NCBI GenBank assembly: GCA_021397835.1
Contig: JAJFZO010000407.1
Location: 6,386,001-6,450,000, forward strand
Direction of reading: 5' to 3'
DNA from: Moringa oleifera
Lineage: Eukaryota > Streptophyta > Magnoliopsida > Brassicales > Moringaceae
Length of the DNA stretch: 64,000 nucleotides
A program made the position numbers and the translations under genes. The stretch's first letter is position 1, and every line of letters starts with the position of its first letter. The notes under the pieces are model-generated. The model was not told the DNA's origin. It made no database searches and saw only the letters and a list, made by a program, of their open reading frames with translations. Positions 1-13,560 of the stretch are shown here, piece by piece.

Positions 1-2120
1 AACCCGCCTCCCCTCCATTCAAAAATATAGGATATAGACATTCATACCCTCCTAACTTTCTTTAAGCCTACACCAACTTCCCGTAGTATCCCCCGACTTT
101 CCTTATATTGCATTAGTGACTCATTCAATATTTCGCCCATTTCACAAAGACTTAACTACCACTAGAATCATCTCACCTATCTTAGTCTCTTGCATGCAAA
201 CTATGTCAACCTTCCAACTACTAATTGACTACTTTACAATACTCTTTTCTCCCATACTATTTATCTCTCTCACATTCCATGATAGAATTTTAACTACCAT
301 GGATTCGAGAACAACCCTGAATTGTTAAGACACCGTTGATCTTCTCGTTCACTTTTTTAGACTTGTAGTAATTCACCCCACATTCCAATCTACTCAGTTC
401 CTAATGGATATCCCCATTGTTTTTTCTCTTGATATCTTCCTTTCCTTTGGTTGCTTGCCCGTAACATCTCTTCTCTCCACCTCTGAAAAAAATACAACCG
501 CATTTTCCTTCATTCCTTCAAACAATATGTCCAAAAACCTATAAATACTGTATAGATTCCTCACCACTCTCTCAAAGGCTTCTTCATGCCACTTTGCTGC
601 CTCATCCTTCATCAATTCATCATACTTCATCCCTACTAGCCCATCCTCTTTTCACACCACCATCTTCTTATGCCTACCATTCATAATGTAAACCTCCTTC
701 ACTTCCCACATATCCTCGCCACTTGTAGCCACCACCGTCTCATTTCTCTCTCCCTCTTCCACACATCAACTCAACCCAATACCTACTTGCCCCTCCTCAA
801 CTAACTCTTCTCTTTCCTCTTCTACTTCCTCCTCTCCCACACGACCCATGCTGAACCGTGGTTCATCCCACATTATTCATAGAAAGTTTAACTTCTTCGA
901 CGATGAGAGAGTGGATGCTATGCGGCTTCCGAACCGGTTGCCCTTAGATCTGTTGTGATCTCCCAAAGTGGTCAATGGTGAAACAACACCATATGCCCTA
1001 CCCACACATTCACCTTCTCTTAATGACAAGAAACCACGCCATGTCAACCTAACCGGCTAAGTTAGGTCATTAACTAACCCAAACGAAAGGCCTAGCTCAT
1101 CTGAACTCAAATTACTCCCACTTGTGCGAGCCTCCACTTGGTCCCTACTCAAACATTTAATCCACCCCAGATCATTAGCCCTCTGTGAATCCATAACAAA
1201 AATGTGCTCCACATGGGTGCCTGAAACATAATGAGCCTTCTCACTCGAGCCCAATCCAACTCCAACATCTTTTAACCCCTCCTTCTTATTATCTTATTTA
1301 GGTCGCTAACATGACGAACACCTTGGGATAGTAGCTCTACAACCCGTCTCCCTCGTCCCCTTCACTCGTCAATGCAACCTAAACCTTAAACCTTGCATGT
1401 TCCTTGAACGCCCACCGCCAACTACCACCTTTCTTCATCTTTGCCCGTTTTCCATTAGCCTAGCTCCATGCAATGACCCATTCTCTGATGCATCCAACCT
1501 GTCACACCTAGAATGTAGACAAACAATGGTACCCACCCTACCCAATTGCGTGGCTCAGAATAACCGCTCCCATGCCATTCCCTTTCTCTAGATTCCTCCT
1601 TTTCCCCACATCAACATTCCTTTTTTGAAAACCTCTCACCCTCGTCCACCACCCAAAACCATCACCGTTGTCTGACATGTAGACCGCTCTTTCTTTCCCT
1701 TTCCCAAAAGTTTGATAGCCTTAAGCACATCTTGTTGCCATTTGAGCCAAACACGGCCACTGGTACTTTGGCACCTCTCTTCTTTCCCTTACCCAACCTA
1801 CCTTACTCACGACGACCACCAAACTACTCATTGATAGGCAAAACCACTTCCAATCATCTCTATTTAGATTCAACGAAACCCTCTTCCTTTTTCTTTGCTC
1901 AATGATGCGCCACCCACCGCCGCCGCCTCTGTTAAATTCAAACAATTTCTCTCTATCCTAATGGTGAAGACTGCCATTGCTCTTTCCATACACTCTTCTC
2001 TCCATACACTCTTCCATCGCAAAATGGAACTCCCATAACTTTCAAGTTGCCATTGTTTTCTCTCCACCATTTTGCTACTTTTATGGAACTCTAGATAGCC
2101 AAAAAGGGTTAAATTCATGG
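1..2120 (-). mobile_element. Degenerate LINE: ORF1 and start of endonuclease (partial)
   Basis: Read on the minus strand, 2118 down to about 1720 gives ORF1-like fragments in two frames (segments such as CMERAMAVF, NLTEAAAVGGASLSKEKGRG and DDWKWFCLSMSS). A further piece of the same polyprotein lies at 1254-1057, and 630-394 is acidic and lysine-rich. At 300 a frame opens with VKILSWNV followed by SWKVDIVCMQETKIG, the classic start of the APE-type endonuclease of plant L1-like LINEs; it runs off the window edge. Several stops and frame changes show the copy is dead. It lies 3' of the last visible exon of the RRP12-like gene, in the same orientation, so it probably sits in an intron of that gene. 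The ORF1 boundary near 2120 is approximate. Confidence 0.7.
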
Positions 2121-2600
2121 CAACTATTGTTTTTAAGTCAACTGAAATAGCATATGTTTGTCAAATAAAAAGATTTCAAGTAATTAGGACCCCAGTTCTA
2201 GGAAAGCCATTTAATTCTAGAATGATTTTGTTTTTACTACTCTTTCTCATTTTTAGATAGATGGTAGACAGACACAAACTCATACTGATTGGTTATCAAA
2301 GGATTTACAAAACTTTACCGTCTACTATGGCAGAAGAAAGACTCTACAAACTGTTGAGCTCAACCAGTTGATCAGATAAAATAGTTAGTCAGAAGCATAG
2401 CATTAACAACAAGGCATTCTTTTAGATCAATCTCATAACAAAAGACATGCCACCTGCTATACCTCACAATACCACAAACTAAATTCTGATTGTGAGAAAA
2501 TGCAATATCAACAAGGAACAAGAGTGAAGTGTCTTCTGCTATTAGTTTAAAAAACAACTAGAAAGACAAGCTCATCAATTAGTTAGGAGAAGATTTTGAC
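2121..2600 (-). other. Intron or flank after last visible RRP12-like exon
   Basis: About 480 bases between the donor at 2600 and the LINE. Short open frames here do not match the family sequence expected next, so this is read as intron. Confidence 0.5.
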
Positions 2601-5600
2601 CTTAATTGCGTGAACCATTAGAATGCGGTAACAAGCAAACCGACTTCTGAGAGATGCCATATCAACAGGAGATGTAAGACCAAGTGATAGATCTATTACC
2701 TCCAGAAAGTGGGTGGAACAAAACCAAGCATGTTCCTGCACCATAACATAAAAGAAAGAAAATGCAATAACTAAAATACAAAGTTCAATAAATAATGATT
2801 CAAGAATAGGATGTCAAATTACGAACCTCTAAAACCCTGCTCAACGTGTGATATGCTTCACAATGACCGATCTCATCACTTCCCTAAAACCCGACAGCAA
2901 AATGAATTTAGGCTACAATGATGAAATCGACATCTCATGAGATACCCAAAAATATGCAGAACGAATTTATACTTTAAAAGGTTACAAGTACCTGAAACGC
3001 ATGTCGAACAAAACTGTAGATTAAATCAACAAAATCTTTGTTGGCACTTTCAACAAGACAAGATGCTATATCCATTACCACACACCTGTATGGAAATAAA
3101 GTCACTGGACAGTGTCATTTATTCTACATTACTACATGATGATTGGAGAAAAAACTTGTAAATTTTCCTGGTGGTAGGGTAAAAATTTCTACTACTACCA
3201 CCAGTGGCTATAGCTAGTAAAAACACAGTAAAGGAGCAAGGGAAACAAAGAAATTATGAAATAAGCATATAAAGCATATTTTATTACTTCATCTCAAAAC
3301 TAAGCAATTATGCCCCAGAAGTATCATTAGATGATCATAACCACAAAATAAATGCAGTGGGATGCAAGTTGTATTAACAAAACAAAGGGATCTTACAATA
3401 TACAGATCAGTGATCCATGATTCTCATGTATTCATTATCTTGTTTCCAATGTACACAATATAATTAGATTGCCAACAAGAGAGACCTTAAAATTTGATGT
3501 TATCATGGATATTTTATTAGATTTCCACTGTCTTGGGATCATCAACTTTCTTCCTAATTACATGACCAATATCCAGTCTGCTTATAAATATTTGTATGCC
3601 AACATAATAAAACAATTAAATTGAAATCCTATTTTTATTAAAAATAGAATAATACTTATACATATTAAATTGAGACTTGTTACATACAAACATAATGGTA
3701 TTTGTGTGAATCTGGATACAGATCTGTGTGCATATATGAACACACAAACATTCGTGCATATAGAGCACAATGATAACAAATATGCTCCTAGGAAATCTGA
3801 ACATATTCTGGGCAGAAAGAGTAGCCAGCTAAGTGCAGACTTTATAACTAAACTTTGGAGCACACTCAACAACAATTGGAAAAAAATACCGTCACCAGTA
3901 TACCTCTGTAAATGTTTGTCTGTAGTATCTAGCTTCTCTTGATCTATGTCAATTGATTCATGGCTCTCACCCTGGCTTTCAAATTTGCCTTCACTATTTA
4001 TCAACTTTAATTTCTTGAGCAAAGACATGAAAAGCTTTTCCGTAGTAGAAGAATCAGTGATAGAAGCCAAGCATCCAATTGCATCCTAAGGAAACTTTAA
4101 AATTTGAGAGAACAGAGAATCTTTTAAACAAGAAAAAAGGTACAGTGCTGTTTTCGGCAGCGATAGATGCAAGAGCTCAAAAGGGAATCCAAAAATGTAT
4201 TTACATCTTTAGTCTTAAGTCCAAAAATAAACTACCAGCTAAATAAAATCTATATGACATTTTCTTAAAAAAGGAAAAGTATAGGACATGACATTATGCT
4301 TCAATTTGAAGCAGAAAAACCATCTTAACTACCTTGCAAATTAATAACAATCCCCTTGAATCGGGCATGGCAATGAGCATTCAAAATACACTTAACATGA
4401 AGCTGTGCTTTCTAGTTAACTTAGCATATTTAGATTTTGGATTAACATGCCAGTATCAGTAATAAATGGATGATCTAAATTCAGTTTAGGGCATTAGTTT
4501 TACGCACAATGGAAAGAAAACTGGTTTAAAACTGAGTAAAAGGCAATGTTAAAAAACTTCTGCCACTTTATTACATAGTTGAGGAATATATGTTTTAGTG
4601 AAATGGCAAAAATTTAAAGGCTAAAAGGTGTAGATCCAGATTTCAATAATCAATTTTTCTATCACCATAAAGGATTTCTGCACCGGACCAGAGGAAAGAA
4701 AAAGGCAATGCAGTTACAATAAAGAAAATTAAACCACATTATGAGCCAAAGGAAGTAATGATAGGAAAACCTTAAGATATGAGCAGGCTCCTGGGACTGA
4801 ATTAATGTATACGTCTATCAGAGCCTGAAGCAACTCAACAGAGCATGATGCCAAAGCCCTTATGTTTTTGGCTGCAGTTTTCTCTGAATAAGAGGTCATG
4901 CTTCCACATTTTACTGCACATTCTTGTTTGGAGTAGATAGTTAACCCGCCCACATCTTTTCTACAGCTAAGTATGCTTTTATTCTGATTCACAAGAACCT
5001 TGACAGAAAAAGCAACCAATAGATCAGAAACTACAATAAACAAGAGCTTAACACAATGATTTTTCTCTAATGAAATGAACACCTCATCCCAAAACTCTAG
5101 CAAACCTTCCCCAAAGGCAAAAAAAAAAATTCACGGAAAATAAGGTGTCCATGATTATGACACAGAAAGGGACATTACGAAAAGATAAAATCACCTGCAA
5201 GGCAACAGCAATGCTTTCTTGCATAAAAGAGTACTTATTAAGATAACTGACTAAAAGCTTAGCCAAAGATCCAATTTTTTTTTCCATATCACTAGGATAG
5301 CGACAAAAAGCAGGCAGCAATTTCCATAGGTCTTGAGCACAAGCCTGCAGCTGCTGACAATTTTCTGATTTTTTAACTGAAAAGAGAAAAAAACAAAAGC
5401 GAATACTTAGAGATTAGAAACCAATGTAACTTATGTCCCTTTAGTTACATTTGAACAAAAACAACTCAGACACAAGGATCATATGAACAAACAATAATAT
5501 CCATGGCAAGGAGATTTACTCCTCAGTCCATCACAGTTTCACAGCAACAGTACTGTAATTAGACCAAAAATGCAACTAATGTTCACTGCAGATAGAACTT

Positions 5601-8600
5601 CTATTCCAAGATGTATGTTTTTTTGTACATATGAATACACGTGTATTTGTCTGTGTATATATATGTACGTGTCTATGGTGAGTGTACATGTATATAAATC
5701 ATTCTAGGCCTACACAATCTTCTAGAATCATACAAGCAGCACATAAGCACCACCTTAAAAGCATGACTTGTCCAACCTAGTCAGTATTACCAAGCCCTGC
5801 ACAACTTTTTCTTGAAATTCTGCATCTGAATTTAACAAAACGCAAAAAGTACTCAAATCTTTAATCTCAAAATTCTAGATTGCCTACTCATCAAAAACAA
5901 AAATCATTATGTTCCCAAGTTTGATTCCTAGAGAACTCCAGAGTCACCAACAAAGAACAACTGGGTAACCTGAACATGGAGATGGCTGCGGAAATTAACG
6001 AGAGGGAGATGAATGGCAAAAGTTCTGAGGAGTTATCCCGTAAATGCAAAGGCATATGTAGAGTGTTGGCTTCAATGTTAAAGATGGAGGAAGCTTCATG
6101 GCATCAAAAGTCTAAAGCACTATAGTTAATGGATGGTGATCACAACACTAGATTTTCCATTGGGTAGCTAATGAACATATGACCTACGGCTCATTAAAGC
6201 ATTGGAGGGAGGTGGTAAAGGTTAGCTGAACTTAAAGAGAGAATTAAAAACTACTAACTCAAGTCACATAGTGAAGCATGTAGTTGGAAACCAACCTTGG
6301 ATGGGCTAGAGTTCAATGTGATTGATGTAGAGCTTCAAACCTGGTTAGCAAGACCCTTTGATGAGGAGGAGGAGGATGAAGTGAAGCAAGCACTAATGGA
6401 TTGTGATGAGAATAAAGCCCCAAGCCCAATTGGCTTCGCTATGGCATCTCTCAAAGCATATTGGGAGACGATCAAGGATGATGTATTGGCCATTATCAGG
6501 GAGTTTCACATGTCTTGGAAGTTTGTAAGAACATTAAACTCAACATTTGTAGTACTTATTCCCAAAAAACATGGGACTTGCAATATTAAATGTTTTCGCC
6601 CAATTAGCGCTCATTAGAATGTCTTTTTTTGAGGGAACCAAATACTTCACAGGGCCTTGATTGCTGATGAAGTAGTGGACCATCAAATGAGGGTAGGATA
6701 AAGTGGAATTATTTACAAATTTGATATGAAAAAGGCATACAACCATGTTGCTTGAGATTTTGTCATATGAGGAGAGTAGGATGTGGAGAAAGATGGTGCA
6801 AGTGAATTGAAACTTTTATTTTGACGACATCGTTCTATTATAGTAGATGGGGCCTACACAATTCTTTCATCCCCTATTATCTTTATTTTGGTTACGGAGG
6901 TACTTGATAAAATGCTTCGAAAAGCGATTCAATGCAACCTTACTAGAGGATTCAAAGTTGAGCCAATTAACAAAATGAAGGTGTCTCATCTATTGTTTGC
7001 TGAAGACACGATTACTTTTCTTTTTTTTCTTTTTTTTTTCTCTTTTTTTAAGGCAAATGAAGTGCAAATGGTAAATTTGAGAAGCATCTTGCTTGAGTTT
7101 GAAGCGGTATTAAGACTAAAGGTCAACTTGAGGAAAAGTGAATTGGTTTCTTTAAAGGCGGGTGTGAATGGCTCTCATCTTGCTAAAATGTTAGGTTGCA
7201 AAGTAAGGGTACTTCTCATGAACAATGTTGGGTTGCCCTTGGAACCAAAGTATAAAGAGAAGTCAATTTGGAATGCGCTATTGGAAAGGTTTGAAAAATG
7301 ACTTGTGGGATGAAAAAGGCACTATCTCTCAAAGGGAGGAAGATTAACTTCGATAAAGAGTATGCTTTCCAGTCCACCAGTTTACTACATGTCCTTGTTT
7401 CTTATCCCAAAGGAGGTGGCTTTTAGAACGAAACAATTTCAACAGTGGCACTTAGAGGGTAGTTTGGGTGACAAATTCAAGCATCATTTGGTAAGATAGG
7501 AGATTGTTAAGCGAATGAAAGACTTAGCATTAAGTGTCTTCAATTCTTCTATAAGGCACTATTGGGAAAATGGTTATGGAGGTTTACGTAAGAGATGGGT
7601 TCTCTTTGGAGGAGGGTAGTGGAGGCACGATATGGGTTGGAAAAAGCTGGTCGAGCCCCATGATAAGTAGGAAACTATGAAAGTTTTAGAAAAGCATGGG
7701 AGAATTTTCAAAAATTGGTGAGAATTAAGCTTAGTAAGGGAACTATGATCAATTTTTGGCATGATACCCAGTACAGGGGAGATGTCTTCTACCAATTAGC
7801 TCTTAACAAGGAAGCTTGGGTTAGCAATAATATGGTTGTACATAACAACAAGGTATCTTGGCTGGTAGATTTCAAGAGGGAGGCACGAGATTGAAAAGTG
7901 ACACAATCTGAGTAGTGTTACCAGTAGATTTATGCAACTAGAGCAAAGATCGAAAAGGAAGACACAATTATCTAGATAAAGAATCACGATATGAAGTTTC
8001 ATGTCAAATTACTCCTTAGAAAGATCGATAATTTACAACAACAAAAGGAAGCCCAATGGTTCTTGTGGAAACTAGTATGAAAAAGAAGGTGCTGCCCAAA
8101 GTGGCCTTCTTTGCTTGGAAGGGAATATTGGGAAGACTATTAACGATTGATAATCTGAGGAAAAGGGGAAATTTTATGGTAAATAGATGTTATCTATGGA
8201 AGAAGCAAGGAGAGTCAATGTCTTCTTTTGTGGTGCAAAGGGACTAGACAAGTTTATGAAAGCATCTTGACTATTTTGCGATATCAGTGGGTTGTCTCAA
8301 GTTCAATGGCTATAGAGTTGATTGCATGGGCTGGTTTTAGGAGCTTGAAATATAGGAGAAAACCCATCAGTATGATCTCATTGCTAGTCTTTTAGATGGT
8401 GTGGAAGGAGAGAAATTTGAGGGCTTTTGAGGGGAAGGAGACCCCAATATTGATCTATAAAGGTAGATGGGTTAAGATTTTGAAGCCATGGGTAACGGGA
8501 GAATATTTCGTAAATGAGAAGGATTATGTAGACTTTTTGGAAACCTTATTCTCTTAAATCTAATTATACATGTATATGGGAGGAACCCCTTGGTGCCGTG

Positions 8601-8644
8601 CATATATGATATAACTATTCTCTTTCCTTATCAAAAATACATAC

Positions 8645-8676
<32 letters not shown>

Positions 8677-11600
8677 CCTCATATAGTTAGTACCTTTACG
8701 ACTAGCCCGACGAAACGATTTCGCAAGAGGCACAATATGCTCCATATAATACCCAAGTGATGCTCCAACGACATGTTTTTTTAAGATAGGTACCAACCAA
8801 ATGTTCGGACAAGTGAAGTCATTGACGCAAAGGGAGATGGGTAGAAGTTCTAAAATCCTACAAGATCCCATTGCAATTACTGCAGAGCCCATACAATCCT
8901 GAAGCTGCAAATAATATAAAAAGGATAGTCAACTTTTCAGTTGAAACTATTGAAAGGCAGTTTGCATCAGTTCCATAACCTCCAGAGACAGTAAATTTGC
9001 AACAAGATTAAAACAACACATCACTATCACATTCATGAATAAATTCTAAAGATAAATTGTTGGGCAGCAAATTCATGTCAAATCTGGGTAACATCTCATG
9101 CTAGTAAATTTCCACTGCATTTATCTGAAACATATTTCTCAATTTCTCTTGTATATAAACGAAAAATCACAAAAGGACATCAAAGTTCCACTTACACAGA
9201 AGCTCTTTACCAGGCAGACTGCACACAGTTATCTTCCCCTCTGTGGGCAAAACATAATAAGAAATAGAATATTCCTCTTGATTATCTGAAAATAATTTTT
9301 CTAAAAAAACAGTGGTCACCTAAAACATGAATCTTGGTCAGGCTAATCACTAGATAAGGACATTCAACTAACAGGATTCCAACACTTTCAAAGCCTGAAC
9401 AAGCAGAGGGTAGAAGTCAAAGGGACATTTCACACCAAACCCCTGTTAAATATGGGAACAAACGTAAGGAAATTCCATCAAGACTTACATGGTCATTGTT
9501 AGCTGAGCCTCCACTATCTGGGGTCATCAAGTTTGCCAGCTTAACTAATATGCTTCTCAAAAAAATATGAGAAAACTCTCCTACAACCAGAACATAGAAA
9601 ATCATTAGTCTAGATCAGTTATCCAGATTTCGGCACAAATAACAGGAATGGTGAATATAAAATATTAAATTTAACTATGCAAGTTGGAAGCTAAATTTTG
9701 GATAAAATATTTATCCATCACATAAAAGTATGACTTACAACTTATAATGGCAGAAAGCTCACAACAAAAGAGAAGGCATGTTAAAGTACTGAGTCGTTCT
9801 GTATTCAGACGAAATCAAAACCATTTGGTTTCTAGTATGGCTACATATCTGTTAGCTAAAGAAATATCTTAAAGGATTAGAAAATGTCGTGCACTGGCAT
9901 AAATGATTCAAGATCATGAGACATTTTTAAAGCACAATCTACGTTGCATATAATACACAAAAAAAAAAAAAAACCATAAGACCAAACAAAAGATTTAGCA
10001 CTCAATATAGACTATCCTGAGAGTTCAATGTTGATTCTTACACAAACTAGCATTTGTAAATAGTTAAACTTTTCCATAAAGCAAGCAAGGCAATCCTGAC
10101 TGTCAACAGAAAATTAATATGATCATAAAAGATTCTTTGAAGCGAATTGAAAAAGAAAAATAACACGCACCAAGTTTTTGGAACAAAACAGATACGACGG
10201 CCAAAATATGCTCATTAGGAATTCCATCACATGACTTAATGGTAACCTCAAAAATAGAACAAGTAGATTTAATTGCATTTGCTTCCTCGCTCGCTTCGCT
10301 ATCTGATCCAAATGATTTAATTCCATCAACCATGAGAGTTGTCAAATCTATATGGTGGTCAATCAATTCCTTGATAATAGTCGAAGCCTGTGATGCATTG
10401 CCATCCTCATAAGTTAGAAGACCTAAACCAGCACGGGCAACAAACATCAGAGGACCAAATAATACAAGCAACATCTTTCAATGCCAACAGCAGCAAGACA
10501 AGAGCAACACCCCAACATGTGCTTCCACCATAAGAAAGGAAAAAAACTAAAAATTGGAAATTAATAAAAGATGGATGACTTAAATTCTAAAAATAAAATA
10601 GATAATATGACCATTCATAAAATTTAGTGAATTTATTTCATTCAAAGAAAAATTAGTGAATTTACAAAGATTAACACTATTGTGGAAGACTCAATCACCA
10701 TTGATTGAAACTATGCAAAGGAAAACTTCAATCAAACAAGAGACATGCCAAAAACTTGTTGCAAAAGTTAACAAAAGTAAATTCAACAATTATTTTGACT
10801 ATTTTTCATAGAAACTTCATACAACGGGAGAATATTGACAGACTGTATTTCAATGAAGATGGCAACGGCGATGAAAATGTTACAATCTTTGTATGTCAAT
10901 CTAAGATAAACTACAGGGATAGATATGTGAGACTATGTTTATGGTTCATATGAAAATGAAAAACAATTACACATATTACAAAATGATGAACAACTTCAAG
11001 GAACATATAAATTTGTAGTATAAGAGTTCAAGAAATCATAATATGAGCATTGTTACCTAAAAAGATACATTTTATGACAAGAATAGCAAATTTTATAAAG
11101 AAAAACCTAATAGGGAAATGCATGGTTTCAACAGAATAATACTAGTACGGAAGTACATAATACTGGAAAATGAATTGAGGTAGGCAATAATCATGTTCAA
11201 CATTAAGAAAAATGAAAAATCTAGGATTTCAAAATTTTCATTACAAAGCTAAATCCACAAATAAGCCAAGTGAAGACACGATTTCAACAATTGTTAGATA
11301 CCTGCTAAAGAACCACAAGCCACCGGAAGATTCTTTATCCATGACCTTGAATCTACAGCATGCTGCTTGTCCAGAGCACTTTTTAACAAGGTTGCTGCTT
11401 GCATGACAGTGTCCATGGGATTGTTCTTTCCCAAGGATACATATTCAGTAAGGAAAGTAATAATGTTCTCCATCTCAGGAAGAATAATCTCATTACTTGA
11501 AGTTTCAAAGAAACCCTCAATAGCTTTAAGGATTTCCCTCGTAAGTGGTGAAAACCTGGAGGTCATAAGCTTGCATAATCCTGAGAGAACATTTGAGCAG

Positions 11601-13034
11601 ACTTTGACAGAATGATAAGGAATAGTAAGCTTCAGCACATTTAGCATGTGTACGACCTCTACATGCTCAGATTTTGACTTTATGCTGCCCTTAGATCCAT
11701 CTATGCTCTTTGTACTACTCAAAGTCATTGCTACAGGCATGTAGTTTTTAAAAAACGAATATACAGAATTACTTGCCTCCTCGATAACAGATGAGGACTG
11801 CAAAGACTTAACCACCTTCTCTAGACACTCTTGAGCACATCGCCGGATCTGCAACAACCACAATCATCAAATTATATTGCCTTTTTTTGTCATTTCTAGC
11901 TGAAATTTGAGTTCTCATACCATAATTTGACCCAAAAGAAAACATAAATATGACAAATCCATGTTAAGTGCCTACTATGATGTCGTCATCAAAAACCAAC
12001 ACAAGATGAATAATGATCATCAAAATTTCTGCTAAGTTGTTAGTACACAAACATAAGCTATTATCTTGTACAAGCTCATGGACATATAAAAAGTGTTATC
12101 AAGCAAAACCAAAGGACCAATAACACGGATATTATTGATTAACCTACCACTATATATGTATAAGATTATTAATCAATATATACAAACTCAAACAGACCAT
12201 AAGGCAATAGAACAGCTGAAGGTAAGAATCCTGACTTCTTGAGCGTAATTGCGCATCTCACAAGAGCTAACATTTGCATGAATGCAAACCATCCTACCAT
12301 GGTAATTGGGTATCATGCTGCTAGTACGTGCTGCACAACACTCACATAACACAACTGTGTTTGCTCTTCGTGGGCAAATCTCATCATTATAGTGGACACC
12401 ACAATCATGTACACAAATGAACGGTCAAACAAAGCTGAACAGGCCAGCCCAGTGAGAAATTTAGCAAAAAAAGGAGCCCTAAAATATATTGAAATGAACA
12501 TACCTTGGGCCGCTTATCAATGGAGAACTTGAGAAGAGACTCGAACCCCAACTGAAGTGAATTCCAATCCTCCAATGCACTAGAGCCAAGTATCAAAACA
12601 CCTAAGCACTTAACTCCACTCCTCACGCTCGCGACCTGCAGCTTCTCACCCTCTCCATCTAACAGCCCCACCAGCACCCCAACGGCCTCGCTGGCCCTCC
12701 CGGCTGCAAGCCCCCCAGAAGGGACCACGGGGAGCACGATAGACAAAAAGGTGAGGGCGGCCGAAACGGAAGTAGGGTCCATAGTTTGTGAGGTGAGCGC
12801 GGAATCCAGAGCGGAAATAGCGGCGGCGAAGTAGGCAAGCGGAGTGAGGGGCAGGGACTCGGCGGATAGGATGGAACGCATTGCGGCGGCGGTTGCGAGG
12901 AGGTGGCGGTGCTGCGGGGCGGAGGATTTAGCGTAGCGGTCCATGAGCTGTTGGCAGATGTCTGCGTTGTCCTTGAAGGGAGGTCCATGTTCTTCTGCTT
13001 GGTGATGGTCCTGGTTCTGAGGGGTTGGTTTCAT
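2601..13034 (-). CDS. RRP12-like protein, 5' part (C-terminal exons beyond window)
   Basis: Likely nucleolar HEAT/ARM-repeat protein of the RRP12 (NUC173) family, which acts in pre-rRNA processing and ribosomal subunit export. Exons in transcript order: 13034-12504, 11848-11302, 10422-10171, 9580-9489, 8904-8694, 5376-5195, 4998-4771, 4085-3904, 3085-2992, 2883-2827, 2735-2601. They join in phase to 837 codons without a stop. Family hallmarks are DCMGSAVIAMG followed by NIWLVPILKKHVVGASLGYY (8904-8694), a KDAIGCLASITDSS junction (4771/4085) and VDMASLRSRFACYRILMVHA (2735-2601). Family members are about 1,200 or more residues, so the C-terminal third should lie at lower coordinates outside the window; the last exon ends at a usable GTCAAA donor. 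The start is the first ATG of the frame, with an Ala/Leu-rich helical N terminus. The intron between 8694 and 5376 carries an antisense LINE. Family call is firm; RRP12 versus a plant paralogue is not resolved. Confidence 0.9.
5950..8640 (+). mobile_element. 5'-truncated, mutated L1-like LINE (RT to zf-RVT)
   Basis: Plus-strand remnants in element order: a pre-RT stretch near 6090 (MEEASWHQKSKAL); the RT start at 6297-6617 (ENKAPSPIGFAMASLKAYWE, then VVLIPKKHGTCNIKCFRPIS); RT at 6888-7020 (GFKVEPINKMKVSHLLFAED, where plants usually show FADD); and the zinc-binding RT tail at 8056-8247 (LPKVAFFAWKGILGRLLTIDNLRKRG). The 3' end has the typical tail (accccttggtgccg at 8584) and then ACAT/AT simple repeats. 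Frameshifts, stops and a T-rich insertion near 7020-7050 inactivate it. The endonuclease part is missing. It lies antisense within an intron of the RRP12-like gene; no clear target-site duplication was seen. Confidence 0.85.
8640..8676. repeat. (ACAT)n/(AT)n simple repeat at LINE 3' end
   Basis: A run of acat tetranucleotides passes into alternating AT immediately after the LINE tail and ends 18 bases before the RRP12-like exon at 8694-8904. Confidence 0.8.
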
Positions 13035-13300
13035 GGTAGGTGGGTGTAAGTTGTCGATTTTTTAGGGTTTAAGGAGGAAGAAGGCAAAGGGTTTGAGGAT
13101 GGCGACAGTGTTACTGGGACATGGGACTTGGAACCAAAGGGGTCGGGGACTTCCGGAGGCGACGCCAAATTGTAGTGTTGTGCCAAAAAGAAAAACTTTT
13201 GGTAAGGAAGAATAAGGGCGTCTTGTTGTTGGGCTTTTATTATGAGAAAAGAAATTGGATGCAGAGCTCGCGATGAAACCAACAACAAAGAAATGAGTTG
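13035..13300 (-). promoter_or_regulatory. 5' UTR and proximal upstream region of RRP12-like gene
   Basis: The region from the start codon at 13034 up to the AT-rich element remnant is of mixed composition and has no other gene. It must hold the 5' UTR and core promoter, but no TATA box or start site can be fixed by eye. Confidence 0.4.
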
Positions 13301-13329
13301 TTATAAAATGAAAAGAAGTGATAGTAAAG

Positions 13330-13560
13330 AAATTAATATCAATTTATAATACAATTAAAAATAATTTATTTTTAATTTATTTATATTTTTTTATTGTGAA
13401 TATATAATTTTATATTTTTATTTATTAGCATTTTTATTAATAATAAGCGATACAAATTAATAATATTATTAAATAGTGTAATTAATGTATATTATGATAA
13501 AATGAAAAAGTGTGAGAAGAAAAGATATTATAAATAAAAAAAAAGTTAATACACAAAAAG
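13330..13560 (-). repeat. Putative degenerate 3' LTR of the copia remnant
   Basis: The AT-rich stretch at about 13380-13560 matches 16385-16560 in the same orientation. Shared parts include attaatgtatattatgat followed by aaaaagtgtga, and an earlier match around catataatt/tatataatt. Divergence is large and LTR termini are not recognisable. Confidence 0.5.

Noticed and set aside
3582..3903. Open frame continuing past the RRP12-like exon 4085-3904
   Set aside because: Sequence after the GTATAC donor is read-through into intron and unlike the family; the next true exon is 3085-2992.
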